Shown: positions 50,543-59,017 of the stretch, piece by piece
Numbering within the stretch: the stretch's first letter is position 1
Layout: every line of letters starts with the position of its first letter
DNA from: Nitrospirota bacterium
GTDB lineage: Bacteria > Nitrospirota > Thermodesulfovibrionia > UBA6902
Length of the DNA: 64,000 nt
Direction: 5' to 3'
Assembly (NCBI GenBank): GCA_016215115.1
Contig: JACRLN010000015.1
Coordinates: forward strand, 22,773-86,772
Translations under genes and position numbers: made by a program
The notes under the pieces: generated by a model
What the model was told of the DNA's origin: nothing
The model's input: only the letters and a program-made list of their open reading frames with translations
Databases searched by the model: none

Positions 50543-51604
50543 TTGCCTGAAGAAACCAAAAAGCCTAATATCCTCATAGTTGACGATGAAGAGCGAAACC
50601 TTAAGCTTATGTCTGCCATACTAATAAATTATAATTATGTCTTTGAAACGGCAAAAAACGGTCTTGAGGCATTGGAGAAAACAGAAAAATTTAAACCTGA
50701 TCTGATTTTTCTTGACATCATGATGCCCGAGATGGACGGATATGAAACATGCAGAAGACTCAAAGAAAATCCTGCAACGCAACATATCCCTATTGTGATA
50801 GTAACTGCGCTTATGGACAGAGGAGCCCTGCTTAAAGGTCTTGAGACAGGCGCAAATGATTTCCTCTTAAAACCTGTGGATCCAGCAGAGGTTGCCATAA
50901 GGGCAAAAAACCTTCTGAAGATAAAAGAATTTGAGGATTTTCTTAAAAAGCACAATGAATTGCTTGATGCAGAAGTAAAGAGAAAAACAATGCAGTTAAA
51001 AGACAGTTATGTTGATACGATACACAGGCTTACAAAGGTTGCTGAATATAAAGATGAAGATACCGCGTCTCACATAAAGAGGTCCGGCTATTACTCAACA
51101 ATATTAGCGCGTAAATCAGGATGGACGGAGGAAGAAATCGAGAACGTTTTTTATGCGGCGCCAATGCATGATATAGGCAAGATCGGCATTCCTGCAGAGA
51201 TACTCCTTAAACCTGCCGGGCTTAACCCGGAGGAGTTTGCGCTTATGAAGACACATACAATTATAGGAGCTAACATTCTAAGCAGTAAGACCTCCAAAAT
51301 TATTCAGATTGCAGAGATAATCGCTTTGAGCCATCATGAGAGATGGGATGGGTCAGGATATCCAAAAGGACTTCAACAGGAAGCAATACCTATTGAGGGA
51401 AGGATATACAATATTTGCGACCAGTATGACGCACTCCGCAGTAAAAGACCGTACAAACCTGCATTTGACCATGAAAAGACCTTTAAGATTATTACAGAAG
51501 GCGACGGAAGGACCAGGCCGGAACACTTTGACCCGAAAATACTCGAGGCATTTAAAGATTCTCACAGGGAATTTGAAGAAATATATGAAACGCATAAAGA
51601 TTAG
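50543..51604 (+). CDS. Receiver/HD-GYP cyclic di-GMP phosphodiesterase (RpfG-type)
   Basis: A 353-residue regulator. The receiver (1-120) has [22 protein letters not shown] and LLKPVDP. A helical linker leads to the HD-GYP domain (about 165-345), with [39 protein letters not shown] and [15 protein letters not shown]. It should hydrolyse cyclic di-GMP under phosphorylation control. The start is TTG 50543 with GGAG seven bases upstream; no in-frame ATG exists before the receiver motif. It closes the signalling island begun by the cyclase at 42.6 kb. Confidence 0.93.
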   Translation: MPEETKKPNILIVDDEERNLKLMSAILINYNYVFETAKNGLEALEKTEKFKPDLIFLDIMMPEMDGYETCRRLKENPATQHIPIVIVTALMDRGALLKGLETGANDFLLKPVDPAEVAIRAKNLLKIKEFEDFLKKHNELLDAEVKRKTMQLKDSYVDTIHRLTKVAEYKDEDTASHIKRSGYYSTILARKSGWTEEEIENVFYAAPMHDIGKIGIPAEILLKPAGLNPEEFALMKTHTIIGANILSSKTSKIIQIAEIIALSHHERWDGSGYPKGLQQEAIPIEGRIYNICDQYDALRSKRPYKPAFDHEKTFKIITEGDGRTRPEHFDPKILEAFKDSHREFEEIYETHKD

Positions 51605-51617
51605 TTTCCCCATAAAA

Positions 51618-51644
51618 AAAGGTCGGGCTTTCAACCCGACCTTT
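51618..51644. terminator. Bidirectional terminator between HD-GYP and norB
   Basis: Arms AAAGGTCGGG and CCCGACCTTT around a seven-base loop, with A and T runs on the two sides (AAAAAAA before, CTTTC after). It lies between two convergent genes. Confidence 0.85.
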
Positions 51645-51667
51645 CGGATTTCCTGATTTATTCCATT

Positions 51668-53035
51668 TTACTCCACAGCAACGGATTTTTTCCCAAGTGT
51701 GAGAATATCAGTTACGAGTATTAACACGCCGACAAGAAAGCCGACTCCAAAAATAGCCCTGAATATCCAGAACCACAGATTATAGCTGGCTTTGACTGTC
51801 ACATAATCAAGGCCGAGGAGACGTTCAAGATATGTCTGTACCATTCCGGCGCCAGTAATGGTTATCACAATAAAGATCATTGAAATTGTCATCCACCAGA
51901 AAGACAGAAACCCTCTGGACTGGTTAAAATCTTTGACCCCCTTGATTGATGGCAGTGTTACATACATCATCGCTACGATGAGAAGTACATATGCGCCATA
52001 AAATGCAAGATGTCCGTGTGCAGTGGTTATCTGTGTGCCGTGGGTCCATTGGTTTACCTGCGGCAGGGTATGTATTACACCCCACAGACCTGCGCCGACG
52101 AAATTAAATATCGCATGGGCTACAGTAAGATATAAGCCGATTTTGTTCTGTACAACGCCGCGTGTCTCCCTTGTGGTCCTGAAGGCGTCCCACACCATCA
52201 GTAATAAAGGTATCGGTTCAAGTGAGCTGAAAATACCGCCTACCCATAACCAGTATTTTGGCGTTCCGATCCAGTAATAATGATGTCCGAGACCAAGTAT
52301 GCCTGTGAACAGCACAAGTCCTGTCTCAATATACATCCATTTTGCAAGCACTTTTACATCAGCACCGAGAAGTTTGTGCAACATGAAAGCAAGCAACGCT
52401 GCTGCAATCAATTCCCATGAACCTTCAACCCAGAGATGCACTACCCACCACCACCAGAACTGGTCTTTCACCATGCTTTTTGTATAAAACATTCCCGGCA
52501 GGTACATCAGCGCCAGAAAAGTCAGACCGCCGAGAAGCACACCCTGGACCGCGGTAAATTTTTTTGTTTTAAAAACCGTCATGATACAATTAAACAAGAA
52601 CAGGAGCACCGAGACAACTATCAGTATATCAGCCCATCTCGGAGCCTCTATATATTCTCTTCCTTCATTCAATAAACGAGTCCCGAATACTTCCATGTTA
52701 GTCTGTGGATTTAAACCCATCACAATATACCCGACTACAACAGCGGTTACCGCGATAACGGTGGCCCAGAACTGCAAGTGTCCAAGGGGAATGCTCCATA
52801 ATTCGGTTTCTGATTCTTCAGTGACTACATAATATGTAGCCCCCATCATGCCCATTAGCAGCCACACCACGAGTGCATTAATATGCAAGGTCCTTATTGT
52901 GTTGAAGTTCAGAATAAAGAAATCCGGCCATATGAACTGAAGTGCGGCGACGATGCCGACGATAATCTGTACCAGAAAGAGCAGCACAGAGGCCGTGTAA
53001 AAATTGTGCGCTATCTGATGACTTTGATATTTCAT
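51668..53035 (-). CDS. norB: Nitric oxide reductase subunit B
   Basis: A 455-residue 12-helix haem-copper-family protein that reduces two NO to N2O. It shows TLHINALVVWLLMGMMGATYYVV (haem b His), HLWVEGSWELI (FeB His with the essential glutamates), GLGHHYYWIGTPKYW (FeB histidine pair) and TTAHGHLAFYGAYV (haem ligands). The Glu-containing HLWVEGSWE and the absence of the oxidase tyrosine mark it as NorB rather than CcoN. GGAGGGAG precedes the ATG. It is downstream of norC by 23 bases. No norQ or norD follows. Confidence 0.95.
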   Translation of the reverse strand: MKYQSHQIAHNFYTASVLLFLVQIIVGIVAALQFIWPDFFILNFNTIRTLHINALVVWLLMGMMGATYYVVTEESETELWSIPLGHLQFWATVIAVTAVVVGYIVMGLNPQTNMEVFGTRLLNEGREYIEAPRWADILIVVSVLLFLFNCIMTVFKTKKFTAVQGVLLGGLTFLALMYLPGMFYTKSMVKDQFWWWWVVHLWVEGSWELIAAALLAFMLHKLLGADVKVLAKWMYIETGLVLFTGILGLGHHYYWIGTPKYWLWVGGIFSSLEPIPLLLMVWDAFRTTRETRGVVQNKIGLYLTVAHAIFNFVGAGLWGVIHTLPQVNQWTHGTQITTAHGHLAFYGAYVLLIVAMMYVTLPSIKGVKDFNQSRGFLSFWWMTISMIFIVITITGAGMVQTYLERLLGLDYVTVKASYNLWFWIFRAIFGVGFLVGVLILVTDILTLGKKSVAVE

Positions 53036-53058
53036 AGTTCTCCCTCCATGTATAAAAT

Positions 53059-53730
53059 TTATTTCAATGTAATTAAATATTCCCCGATCTGTCTAAGATC
53101 TTCATCGCTGAGATGGTGAAAGCTTGGCATTGCAGAATCAGGAACAACCGTATCAGGGTCTTTAAGATGCCTTATATGCCACTCAACATCCGGTCTTACA
53201 TTCCCAATGTGGGTGAGGTCAGGTCCTGCGGTGCCGCCTATGCCATTGATCTGATGACATGCTGAACAATCATTTTTTTGAAAAAGCATCTGGCCTGTAC
53301 TTGCAGTTTTACCGGAAATGGCGCCGGCAAGAATGGGTTTGGGAGGCCAGCCATTAGTATCCACTTTGTCCATCCAATCCAGAAATGCAATAAGATTGTC
53401 CGCCTCTTTTTCGGAAAGTCCCAGTTTTGGCATTGCAGAATTGGGTTTTATTGTGCGTGGGTCCATAATGAATTTTTTCAGATATTCTTTCGGTTTGCGT
53501 TCAACAGCCTTTGTCAAATCAGGGGCAAAATATGAACCATTCCCTAAAATTGTATGACAGCCGATACAGTCATACTTATGCCACACCTTTTTCCCGGCAT
53601 TCACCTGTTCCGTGATTTCCGGCGCCCTCTTGTCAAGCTTTCCCATTGTATCAACGGTGAGGATCACAAGAACAACGAAACAGAGAAGGCTGCCGTAGAT
53701 AAATAAGTTTTTTGCAGCGTTTGTACTCAT
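53059..53730 (-). CDS. norC: NorC cytochrome c subunit with a second haem domain
   Basis: A 223-residue membrane-anchored cytochrome c that feeds electrons to NorB. One helix (residues 8-28) precedes the normal NorC domain, with CIGCHTILGNGSYFAPDL (Cys55-His59) and methionine in NSAMPKLG. A second complete c-type domain follows, with CSACHQINGIGGTAGPDLTH (Cys155-His159) and methionine in DSAMPSFHHLSDEDL. Typical NorC is about 150 residues with one haem. AAGGAGG precedes the ATG. Two abutting FNR/DNR-type boxes lie 94-121 bases upstream. Confidence 0.94.
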   Translation of the reverse strand: MSTNAAKNLFIYGSLLCFVVLVILTVDTMGKLDKRAPEITEQVNAGKKVWHKYDCIGCHTILGNGSYFAPDLTKAVERKPKEYLKKFIMDPRTIKPNSAMPKLGLSEKEADNLIAFLDWMDKVDTNGWPPKPILAGAISGKTASTGQMLFQKNDCSACHQINGIGGTAGPDLTHIGNVRPDVEWHIRHLKDPDTVVPDSAMPSFHHLSDEDLRQIGEYLITLK

Positions 53731-53823
53731 TGAGTAACCTCCTTATTATTATTTTGAAGTTAGAAAGACATGGTTCATCTTTAAATTGATATTTTTTATA
53801 CCTGATTCCTTTATATCCAGTAA

Positions 53824-53851
53824 ATGATTTACATCATATGATTTATATCAT
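53824..53851. promoter_or_regulatory. Two abutting FNR/DNR-type boxes upstream of norC
   Basis: ATGATTTACATCAT (53824-53837) is followed directly by ATGATTTATATCAT (53838-53851). Each is an ATGAT-N4-ATCAT dyad for a CRP/FNR-family regulator; NO-responsive DNR/NnrR or HcpR types fit a nor promoter best. A further near-repeat ATATATCATATAAAAGTGATG follows. Confidence 0.72.
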
Positions 53852-53955
53852 ATACGCTATATATCATATAAAAGTGATGTATGCAACCATATATAATTGC
53901 TCACAAGAGGTATAAAAAAAGTTCTTCTGGGAAAAGTGTGAATAAGCTAAACGCT

Positions 53956-54088
53956 GTCATTCCCGCGGTCTCCCCGATTACTACCTTCGGGGACAGGCTT
54001 AAGCGGGAATCCAGACGTCGTCCCTGCGAAGGCGGGGAACCAGAAAACAAAAACCTCTGGATTCCCGATAAAAAACTTCGGGAATGAC
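53956..54088. repeat. Long REP-like element with nested hairpins
   Basis: It starts GTCATTCCCGCGGTCTCCCC, contains TTAAGCGGGAATCCAGACGT and CTCTGGATTCCCGATAAAA, and ends CTTCGGGAATGACG. It is longer than most copies because of an inner CCTGCGAAGGCGGGG unit. Confidence 0.78.
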
Positions 54089-54213
54089 GAGACGACACTT
54101 TGCATATATCTTGATTGATATAAATAGTTTATACCCACAGAAATGTCAGACGAAGGGAAAAAAGATAGCGATATGATCGCTCTGTAAAAAGCCGGACAGG
54201 CATAAATAGTTGT

Positions 54214-55050
54214 TTAAGACTGAAGGGCGCAGGTTGAGCAGGTCTCTCTAAATTTCACTCCTCTGCACAACCGTGATACCCCTTGGTGACAGAGGGCGAA
54301 ATCATATTTCAATGGATCTTCGGGGTCTAATTTCTTCAACGATTCAGTTATCTCTTTAGCGGTCTTCCAGTCCGAAGCCTTTCTTTTTGTCAAACCAAGA
54401 CATCTTGAAATCCTTGCTATATGGGTGTCGAGAGGAATGATTAACTTAGAAGATGAGATTTTATTCCAGATACCAAAATCGATATCTTTAGTTCGGACCA
54501 TCCATCTAAGAAACAGATTTAATCTTTTACACGCACTGCCGCTTTCAGGTGAGGGGAAAAACTGCTTCAACCCATTTGGCTTGATATTTCTGCCGTAAAC
54601 CGGTGATGTGTCAATGTTCATAAAATAGTTTGCGAACTTCTCAAGCGCATATTTAATATCTTCCTGCTCCAGTTTGTAATAGTGATAGAAAATATTTTTC
54701 AGCGAGCCCCATTCTTTCAACGTATGGCTAATCATATAAACAAAGCAGAGGACGTCGTCTTCTTTATTGAATCTGTAGCTGATTCCCTGAAGATGCTTTT
54801 TATCTCCGCTCAGATTAAAGTCTTTAAAGAAACCTGCAGGATGTTTGCCGCCGGGTTTTAGAATTTTCTCTATTACAGACTTGAAAAGATCCACCTTCCC
54901 GTAAGCAAAACATGAGGCGATGAACCCTGCTATTTCTATATCATCCGGATTGGAATATTTATGAGGAAATTCAATCGGATCATGCTTGATCCGTTTTTTA
55001 AAATTATATTCATTATAAAACTTATCAAGGGTCTTTTTGAGAGGATGCAT
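54214..55050 (-). CDS. TIGR02757 (DUF2400) family protein
   Basis: A 278-residue protein matching a conserved family of unknown function: HDPIEFPHKYSNPDDIEIAG, FIASCFAYGKVDLFK, FLRWMVRTKDIDFGIWNKIS, LIIPLDTHIARISRCLGLTK and CHQGVSRLC. The C-terminal Cys pattern (FRETCSTCALQS) suits a metal site, and the overall helix pattern recalls base-excision glycosylase-like (HhH) folds. Function is not known. It is a single minus-strand gene bounded by repeats. Confidence 0.85.
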   Translation of the reverse strand: MHPLKKTLDKFYNEYNFKKRIKHDPIEFPHKYSNPDDIEIAGFIASCFAYGKVDLFKSVIEKILKPGGKHPAGFFKDFNLSGDKKHLQGISYRFNKEDDVLCFVYMISHTLKEWGSLKNIFYHYYKLEQEDIKYALEKFANYFMNIDTSPVYGRNIKPNGLKQFFPSPESGSACKRLNLFLRWMVRTKDIDFGIWNKISSSKLIIPLDTHIARISRCLGLTKRKASDWKTAKEITESLKKLDPEDPLKYDFALCHQGVSRLCRGVKFRETCSTCALQS

Positions 55051-55070
55051 AAGCTAATATTACCATAATA

Positions 55071-55133
55071 GTAGGGGCAATTCATGAATTGCCCCTACAT
55101 ATTTTCTGGATTCCCGCCTTCGCGGGAATGACG
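55071..55133. repeat. 28-bp GTAGGGGC palindrome followed by half a REP element
   Basis: The palindrome at 55071-55098 is identical to the one inside ccoI (38685-38712). It is followed by TCTGGATTCCCG/CGCGGGAATGAC at 55107-55133, the right half of a REP element. Confidence 0.85.
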
Positions 55134-55216
55134 AAAAAGCGGATATTATTTATACAGGTTTCACTAATTGATCGAAATATTTTGACGAATAAAAAATTTA
55201 CAACTATAATCTACAT

Positions 55217-55804
55217 ATGCTTGAAGTCCTGAAAAACCTGCCGATGACGTTTATCCCCATTTTTGTTGCGATGGATGTTTTTGCCGTCCTTCCGATATTC
55301 ATATCAGTTACCAGCGAGATCGCCGAGGATCAGAAAAAGATAGTTGTCAGACATTCGATAATTACAGCGCTGGCAGTAAGTCTTGCCTTTGTTGCCGTAG
55401 GAGAAGCGGTTTTCAGAATTTTAGGGATTACCGTTGATGACTTCAAGATAGCAGGCGGTCTGGTACTGCTTGTTATCGCCGTACTCGATCTCCTGAGGTA
55501 TAGCGGAGAAAGGAGAAAGATAGAAGACACAATCGGCGTTGTTCCAATAGGAGTGCCTTTGATTGTAGGACCTGCGGTACTCACGACCCTGATAGTGCTT
55601 ATTGACCACTACGGCGTCACACCGACAATAATATCTCTTATTATAAATCTGATAATAGTATGGGCGTCTTTTGTAAAGGCACAGGAGATAACCAGATTGA
55701 TCGGCAAAAACGGCATTATTGCACTTTCAAAGGTAATGGCGATCCTCCTCGCGTCTATTGCAGTAATGATGATACGTCTGGGGGTAACGAATTTTATAAA
55801 ATAG
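55217..55804 (+). CDS. MarC-family integral membrane protein
   Basis: A 195-residue inner-membrane protein with six helices and the MarC motifs PIFVAMDVFAVLPIFISVTS, KIAGGLVLLVIAVLDLL and VPLIVGPAVLTTLIVL. The MarC family is widespread and its transport role is unproven; antibiotic resistance is not a supported function. The start is ATG 55217 without a strong ribosome binding site. A palindrome lies at the stop codon. Confidence 0.88.
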   Translation: MLEVLKNLPMTFIPIFVAMDVFAVLPIFISVTSEIAEDQKKIVVRHSIITALAVSLAFVAVGEAVFRILGITVDDFKIAGGLVLLVIAVLDLLRYSGERRKIEDTIGVVPIGVPLIVGPAVLTTLIVLIDHYGVTPTIISLIINLIIVWASFVKAQEITRLIGKNGIIALSKVMAILLASIAVMMIRLGVTNFIK

Positions 55805-55805
55805 C

Positions 55806-55824
55806 TGATAGCTGTCAGCTATCA
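55806..55824 (+). terminator. Palindrome after the MarC gene
   Basis: TGATAGCTG and CAGCTATCA are perfect nine-base arms around one T, starting a base after the stop codon, followed by CTGTCAGCTTTT. It resembles the palindrome before tRNA-Ser at 16.1 kb. It also lies just before the start of the thioesterase gene. Confidence 0.5.
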
Positions 55825-55845
55825 TCTGTCAGCTTTTGTAAAAAT

Positions 55846-56256
55846 ATGGAACTCATTGACGATCATTACTGTTTTGTATGCGGGAAGAAAAATCCAATCG
55901 GGCTGAAACTGGATTTTTCTTTTGATGGAAAGACAATCACAACTGAATTTGTCCCTCAAAAGGAGCATCAGGGATATTTTAACATCGTTCACGGCGGGAT
56001 TATTTCTACCCTTCTTGACGAGGTGATGGTCAAACTTGCAATAGAAATGGGGATGCCCGCGGTTACTGCCCATATGAATATCCGTTTGAGAAAAGCGCTG
56101 AATGTTGGTGAGAAGATAACTGTTCAGGCAGAGATATTAAAAGATACGAAAAAGATTTTGGAAGTGTATGCAAAAGCGGTAACGGAAGATAATGTGATCG
56201 TTGCTGATGCGACAGGGAAGCTGATGAAGATAAGTTCTGAGATCAAGACATTTTAA
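55846..56256 (+). CDS. Hot-dog fold thioesterase (PaaI-like)
   Basis: A 136-residue cytosolic protein: MELIDDHYCFVCGKKNPIGL, then EHQGYFNIVHGGIISTLLDEVM (catalytic-helix HGG and Asp) and AHMNIRLRKALNVGEKI. CFVCG is a Cys pair common in one branch. It probably hydrolyses an acyl-CoA thioester; the substrate is unknown. The start is ATG 55846, because longer in-frame starts overlap the MarC gene. Confidence 0.83.
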   Translation: MELIDDHYCFVCGKKNPIGLKLDFSFDGKTITTEFVPQKEHQGYFNIVHGGIISTLLDEVMVKLAIEMGMPAVTAHMNIRLRKALNVGEKITVQAEILKDTKKILEVYAKAVTEDNVIVADATGKLMKISSEIKTF

Positions 56257-56285
56257 AATACCGCCGGTTCTATAACCTTTTGCTG

Positions 56286-56354
56286 TGTCATTCCGGCTTG
56301 ACCGGAATCTTTCCTCTCTTAAAAGAAGAAGGATTCCCGACAAGCGGGAATGAC
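56286..56354. repeat. REP-like element, CTTGACC variant
   Basis: GTCATTCCGGCTTGACCGGAA, then GATTCCCGACAAGCGGGAATGAC. It lies between the convergent thioesterase and Nudix genes. Confidence 0.75.
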
Positions 56355-56387
56355 AGAATTGTGTAACTTCATTTATAGGACATATCC

Positions 56388-56792
56388 CTAATACCTTCCG
56401 CTGAAATAATCTTCGAGGATATGCCTGTGATCGAAGGCAATGTCTTCAGGGAGGGTTTCTCTTGTAAAAATCCCAACTTCCTTTGCATCGTCTGCCGCTA
56501 CAGGCGTACCTGATGCTGTGGCAATGAAAATAGTGGATACTGTATGATGCCTTGGATCTCTTCCGGGATTGGAGTATGTATGAAACTGCCTTATTAATTT
56601 AATATCAAGCCCTGTCTCTTCTTTTGCTTCACGGCGTACAGCATCCTCAAGGGATTCTCCATAATCAACAAACCCCCCGGGGATGGCCCAGCCGGGTGGA
56701 GGGTTCTTTCTTTTGATAAGTATTATCCCTCCTTCTACTTCAATAATTGCATCGACCGTGACAACGGGATTTCTCGGTTTGGTTTCCATCAT
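56388..56792 (-). CDS. Nudix hydrolase
   Basis: A 134-residue hydrolase of nucleoside-diphosphate-linked compounds. The Nudix box is [24 protein letters not shown], complete in all consensus residues. It is encoded 18 bases downstream of hfq on the same strand, so it is probably in the miaA-hfq transcript. The substrate is not predictable from the sequence. Confidence 0.93.
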   Translation of the reverse strand: MMETKPRNPVVTVDAIIEVEGGIILIKRKNPPPGWAIPGGFVDYGESLEDAVRREAKEETGLDIKLIRQFHTYSNPGRDPRHHTVSTIFIATASGTPVAADDAKEVGIFTRETLPEDIAFDHRHILEDYFSGRY

Positions 56793-56810
56793 GCAATTTA
56801 ATAGCGACTA

Positions 56811-57038
56811 TTAGCTTTCAAAATCAAGATGAATATCTTTCTCAGGAGAAATGGTGGATATGGCATGTTTGTAGACAAGCTGCTGAACATCATTTTTCAG
56901 CAAGACCACGAACTTATCAAAACCTCTTATAAGGCCCTTTAAACGTGTCCCGTTTACGAGAAATATTGTAACCGGTATTTTCTCTTTTCTTACGTAATTT
57001 AAGAACAGGTCTTGAAGCTTATGCTCTGCATTGCTCAT
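56811..57038 (-). CDS. hfq: RNA chaperone Hfq
   Basis: A 75-residue Sm-like protein that binds small RNAs and mRNAs: [40 protein letters not shown] and [10 protein letters not shown] (Sm2 motif). It lies 57 bases downstream of miaA, the classic miaA-hfq order. GGAGACC precedes the ATG. Confidence 0.96.
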   Translation of the reverse strand: MSNAEHKLQDLFLNYVRKEKIPVTIFLVNGTRLKGLIRGFDKFVVLLKNDVQQLVYKHAISTISPEKDIHLDFES

Positions 57039-57095
57039 AGGTCTCCTTTATAAGGGTTTTATATCATTACCCTTTCTCACCTCAATCAACTTTCA

Positions 57096-58046
57096 TTAAG
57101 AGTAAATCAATTCATTCAGAATTTCAACCTCATTAAGTACCTTTTCATATATAAAGGCTGAATCCATTATGCCGGTTACGTCCACCCACTTTATGTCAGG
57201 TTCTTTCTTAAACCATGTAATCTGTCTTTTTGCATACATCCTTGTGTGCTTTTTCAACAGTCGAACAGCTTCTTCAAGCCCGATTTGTCCCTTTATGTAA
57301 AGCGACATTTCCTTGTATCCAAGTGCCTGCAGGGCTGTTCTGTCCGGGTTTAGTTCTAAAAGATTTTTTGTCTCATGCAAGAGACCTGCTTCTATCATTT
57401 TATCAACTCTATCTTCAATGAGTGTGTAAAGTTCTTTCCTGTCTCTCGAAAGTCCGATCTTAATAAAGTCATATGGTCCGGGTATTGTTGATGTAATATG
57501 TAATTCGGAAATAATTTTATTCCCCTGTACAGCCACTTCGATTGCCCGTATTATTCTCCTTGAATCATTGGGATTGATTTTTACGGCTGCTTCAGCATCA
57601 ATACCCTGAAGATGTTTATAAAGATACTCCTTGCCGTAAATCTGTTCCTCTTCCTTTAACTTCTCCCTTATTGACCAATCTGCCGAAGGACCTTCAAAGA
57701 GACCTTGCGTGAGCGACCTGATATATAGACCTGTGCCGCCGACAATTATGGGAATCTTATTCCTCACATGTAAACCATTTACAATTTTCGTTGATTCTTC
57801 CTTAAACATCCCGGCGCTGAAAGTCTGGTCAGGAGACAAAATGTTGATTAAATGGTGAGGGACTTCCTTGAGTTCAACCGGAGAAGGTTTTGCAGTGCCT
57901 ATGTCCATGTGCCGGTAGATCTGCATCGAATCAGCGCTGATGATTTCTGTTTTCAGCGCCTTTGCAAGAAGAATGGAAACGCCTGTCTTGCCTACGGCGG
58001 TAGGGCCGAGAAGGATGATGACGGGTTTATTTTGAATGAGACTCAT
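57096..58046 (-). CDS. miaA: tRNA dimethylallyltransferase
   Basis: A 316-residue enzyme that prenylates A37 of tRNAs reading UNN codons. It has the P-loop LGPTAVGKTGVSI, then SADSMQIYRHMDIGTAKP, VGGTGLYIRSLTQGLF, and LQALGYKEMSLYI with KRQITWFKKEPDIKWVD. In many bacteria mutL lies directly upstream; here a toxin-antitoxin-like pair and repeats separate them. Confidence 0.96.
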   Translation of the reverse strand: MSLIQNKPVIILLGPTAVGKTGVSILLAKALKTEIISADSMQIYRHMDIGTAKPSPVELKEVPHHLINILSPDQTFSAGMFKEESTKIVNGLHVRNKIPIIVGGTGLYIRSLTQGLFEGPSADWSIREKLKEEEQIYGKEYLYKHLQGIDAEAAVKINPNDSRRIIRAIEVAVQGNKIISELHITSTIPGPYDFIKIGLSRDRKELYTLIEDRVDKMIEAGLLHETKNLLELNPDRTALQALGYKEMSLYIKGQIGLEEAVRLLKKHTRMYAKRQITWFKKEPDIKWVDVTGIMDSAFIYEKVLNEVEILNELIYS

Positions 58047-58459
58047 ATTATTTATAGTTCAAACCGTATCTTTTTGTTGTCATTCCGGCTTCTCCGGAAT
58101 CTTTTCTCCATAGAGCATCCATTGAGAGCGATTTTCTTAGGATAACAAATTTGTATTTCAATAGGCATGAAATCCTGTTTAACAGTTTTTGCTTGTGGAA
58201 TATTTTCCTCATTCTTTAAGATCGCAAATTGCGACCTTAACACCAGACATGGGACAGCATCGGAAATATCTATCATATGCATTTACCTAAGAGGAAGAGA
58301 AAGTTGATTCTTCTTGCCAACAATCCTGCGAAAGTGTTTAAATTTGGACTTCATTATCAATATGACATGCCGCATATGGCTAAAATAGGGTAAAATGTTA
58401 TAATTAAATCAGCATGGGGATATCTTTAGACCTTTAGTAAACTTTCCGATAAAATAATC
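58047..58459. other. Gene-poor gap between miaA and the Panacea gene
   Basis: It contains a half REP element at 58078-58108 (TTGTCATTCCGGCTTCTCCG). A minus-strand frame at 58052-58282 (76 residues, MHMIDISDAVPCLVLRSQFA) ends inside that REP element and has no recognised family, so it is left uncalled. The promoter for the plus-strand pair should lie at 58.38-58.45 kb. Confidence 0.5.
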
Positions 58460-59017
58460 ATGATGATTGAACACACCAGAGAAAAACTCATTAACGCGAT
58501 AATTTATTTTCTTGACAAGACAAAGTTCTGCGGCAAGACTAAATTATTTAAGCTCCTTTACTACCTTGATTTTATGCACTTTAGAGAGACTGGAAAGTCT
58601 GTTACAGGGCTTGATTATTTTGCATGGGATTTCGGTCCTGTTCCTGTGGATCTGTTTAAAGAAATGGGTAATCCTCCGGAAGATCTGAAGGAAAATATAT
58701 TTATTCCAGCCAAGACTGATAAATCATTTATAGAGATGAAGCCAAAAAAGAAATTTGATGATAAATATTTTACAAAAAGAGAATTGAGATTATTAGACAA
58801 TATAGCTTTTATATTTAAAGAAGCCAAAGCAGAGAACATGATAGAGGCATCGCACCTGCCGAATCATCCATGGGATAAGACAATACAATCCAAAGGTGAA
58901 CGGTCTAAGATCGATTATATTTTAGCCATTGATGATACGGATAAATCATTATCTTTAGATGAGGTTAAAGAAAGGTTAAAGGATAAAGAGGAAATAAAGA
59001 AAGCCTTTAATGGATAA
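58460..59017 (+). CDS. Panacea-domain (DUF4065/SocA-like) antitoxin
   Basis: A 185-residue protein with the Panacea fold: KLINAIIYFLDKTKFCGKTK, LFKLLYYLDFMHFRETGKSV and YFAWDFGPVPVDLFKEM. The C-terminal helical part ends EVKERLKDKEEIKKAFNG. Panacea proteins are antitoxins of diverse toxin-antitoxin pairs or proteolytic adaptors. It overlaps the next gene by eight bases. It lies on the opposite strand inside what is normally a compact mutL-miaA-hfq region, which suggests acquisition. ATG 58463 is an alternative start. Confidence 0.8.
   Translation: MMIEHTREKLINAIIYFLDKTKFCGKTKLFKLLYYLDFMHFRETGKSVTGLDYFAWDFGPVPVDLFKEMGNPPEDLKENIFIPAKTDKSFIEMKPKKKFDDKYFTKRELRLLDNIAFIFKEAKAENMIEASHLPNHPWDKTIQSKGERSKIDYILAIDDTDKSLSLDEVKERLKDKEEIKKAFNG

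Larger units (their letters stand above)
53731..54213. other. nor promoter region followed by a REP element; no gene
   Basis: The 483-base gap holds the norC ribosome binding site and the FNR/DNR boxes. After an AT-rich stretch comes a long REP element at 53956-54088 (GTCATTCCCGCGGTCTCC ... AACTTCGGGAATGACG) with nested GGGGA/TCCCC hairpins. No gene is visible. Confidence 0.7.

Noticed and set aside
51668..53035. Reading this haem-copper protein as a second CcoN
   Set aside because: HLWVEGSWELI, GLGHHYYWIGTP and the upstream NorC-type cytochrome identify NorB.
58052..58282. 76-residue minus-strand frame between miaA and the Panacea gene
   Set aside because: Its C-terminal third is REP-repeat sequence and the rest matches no family I know; it may be a remnant, but coding is unsupported.
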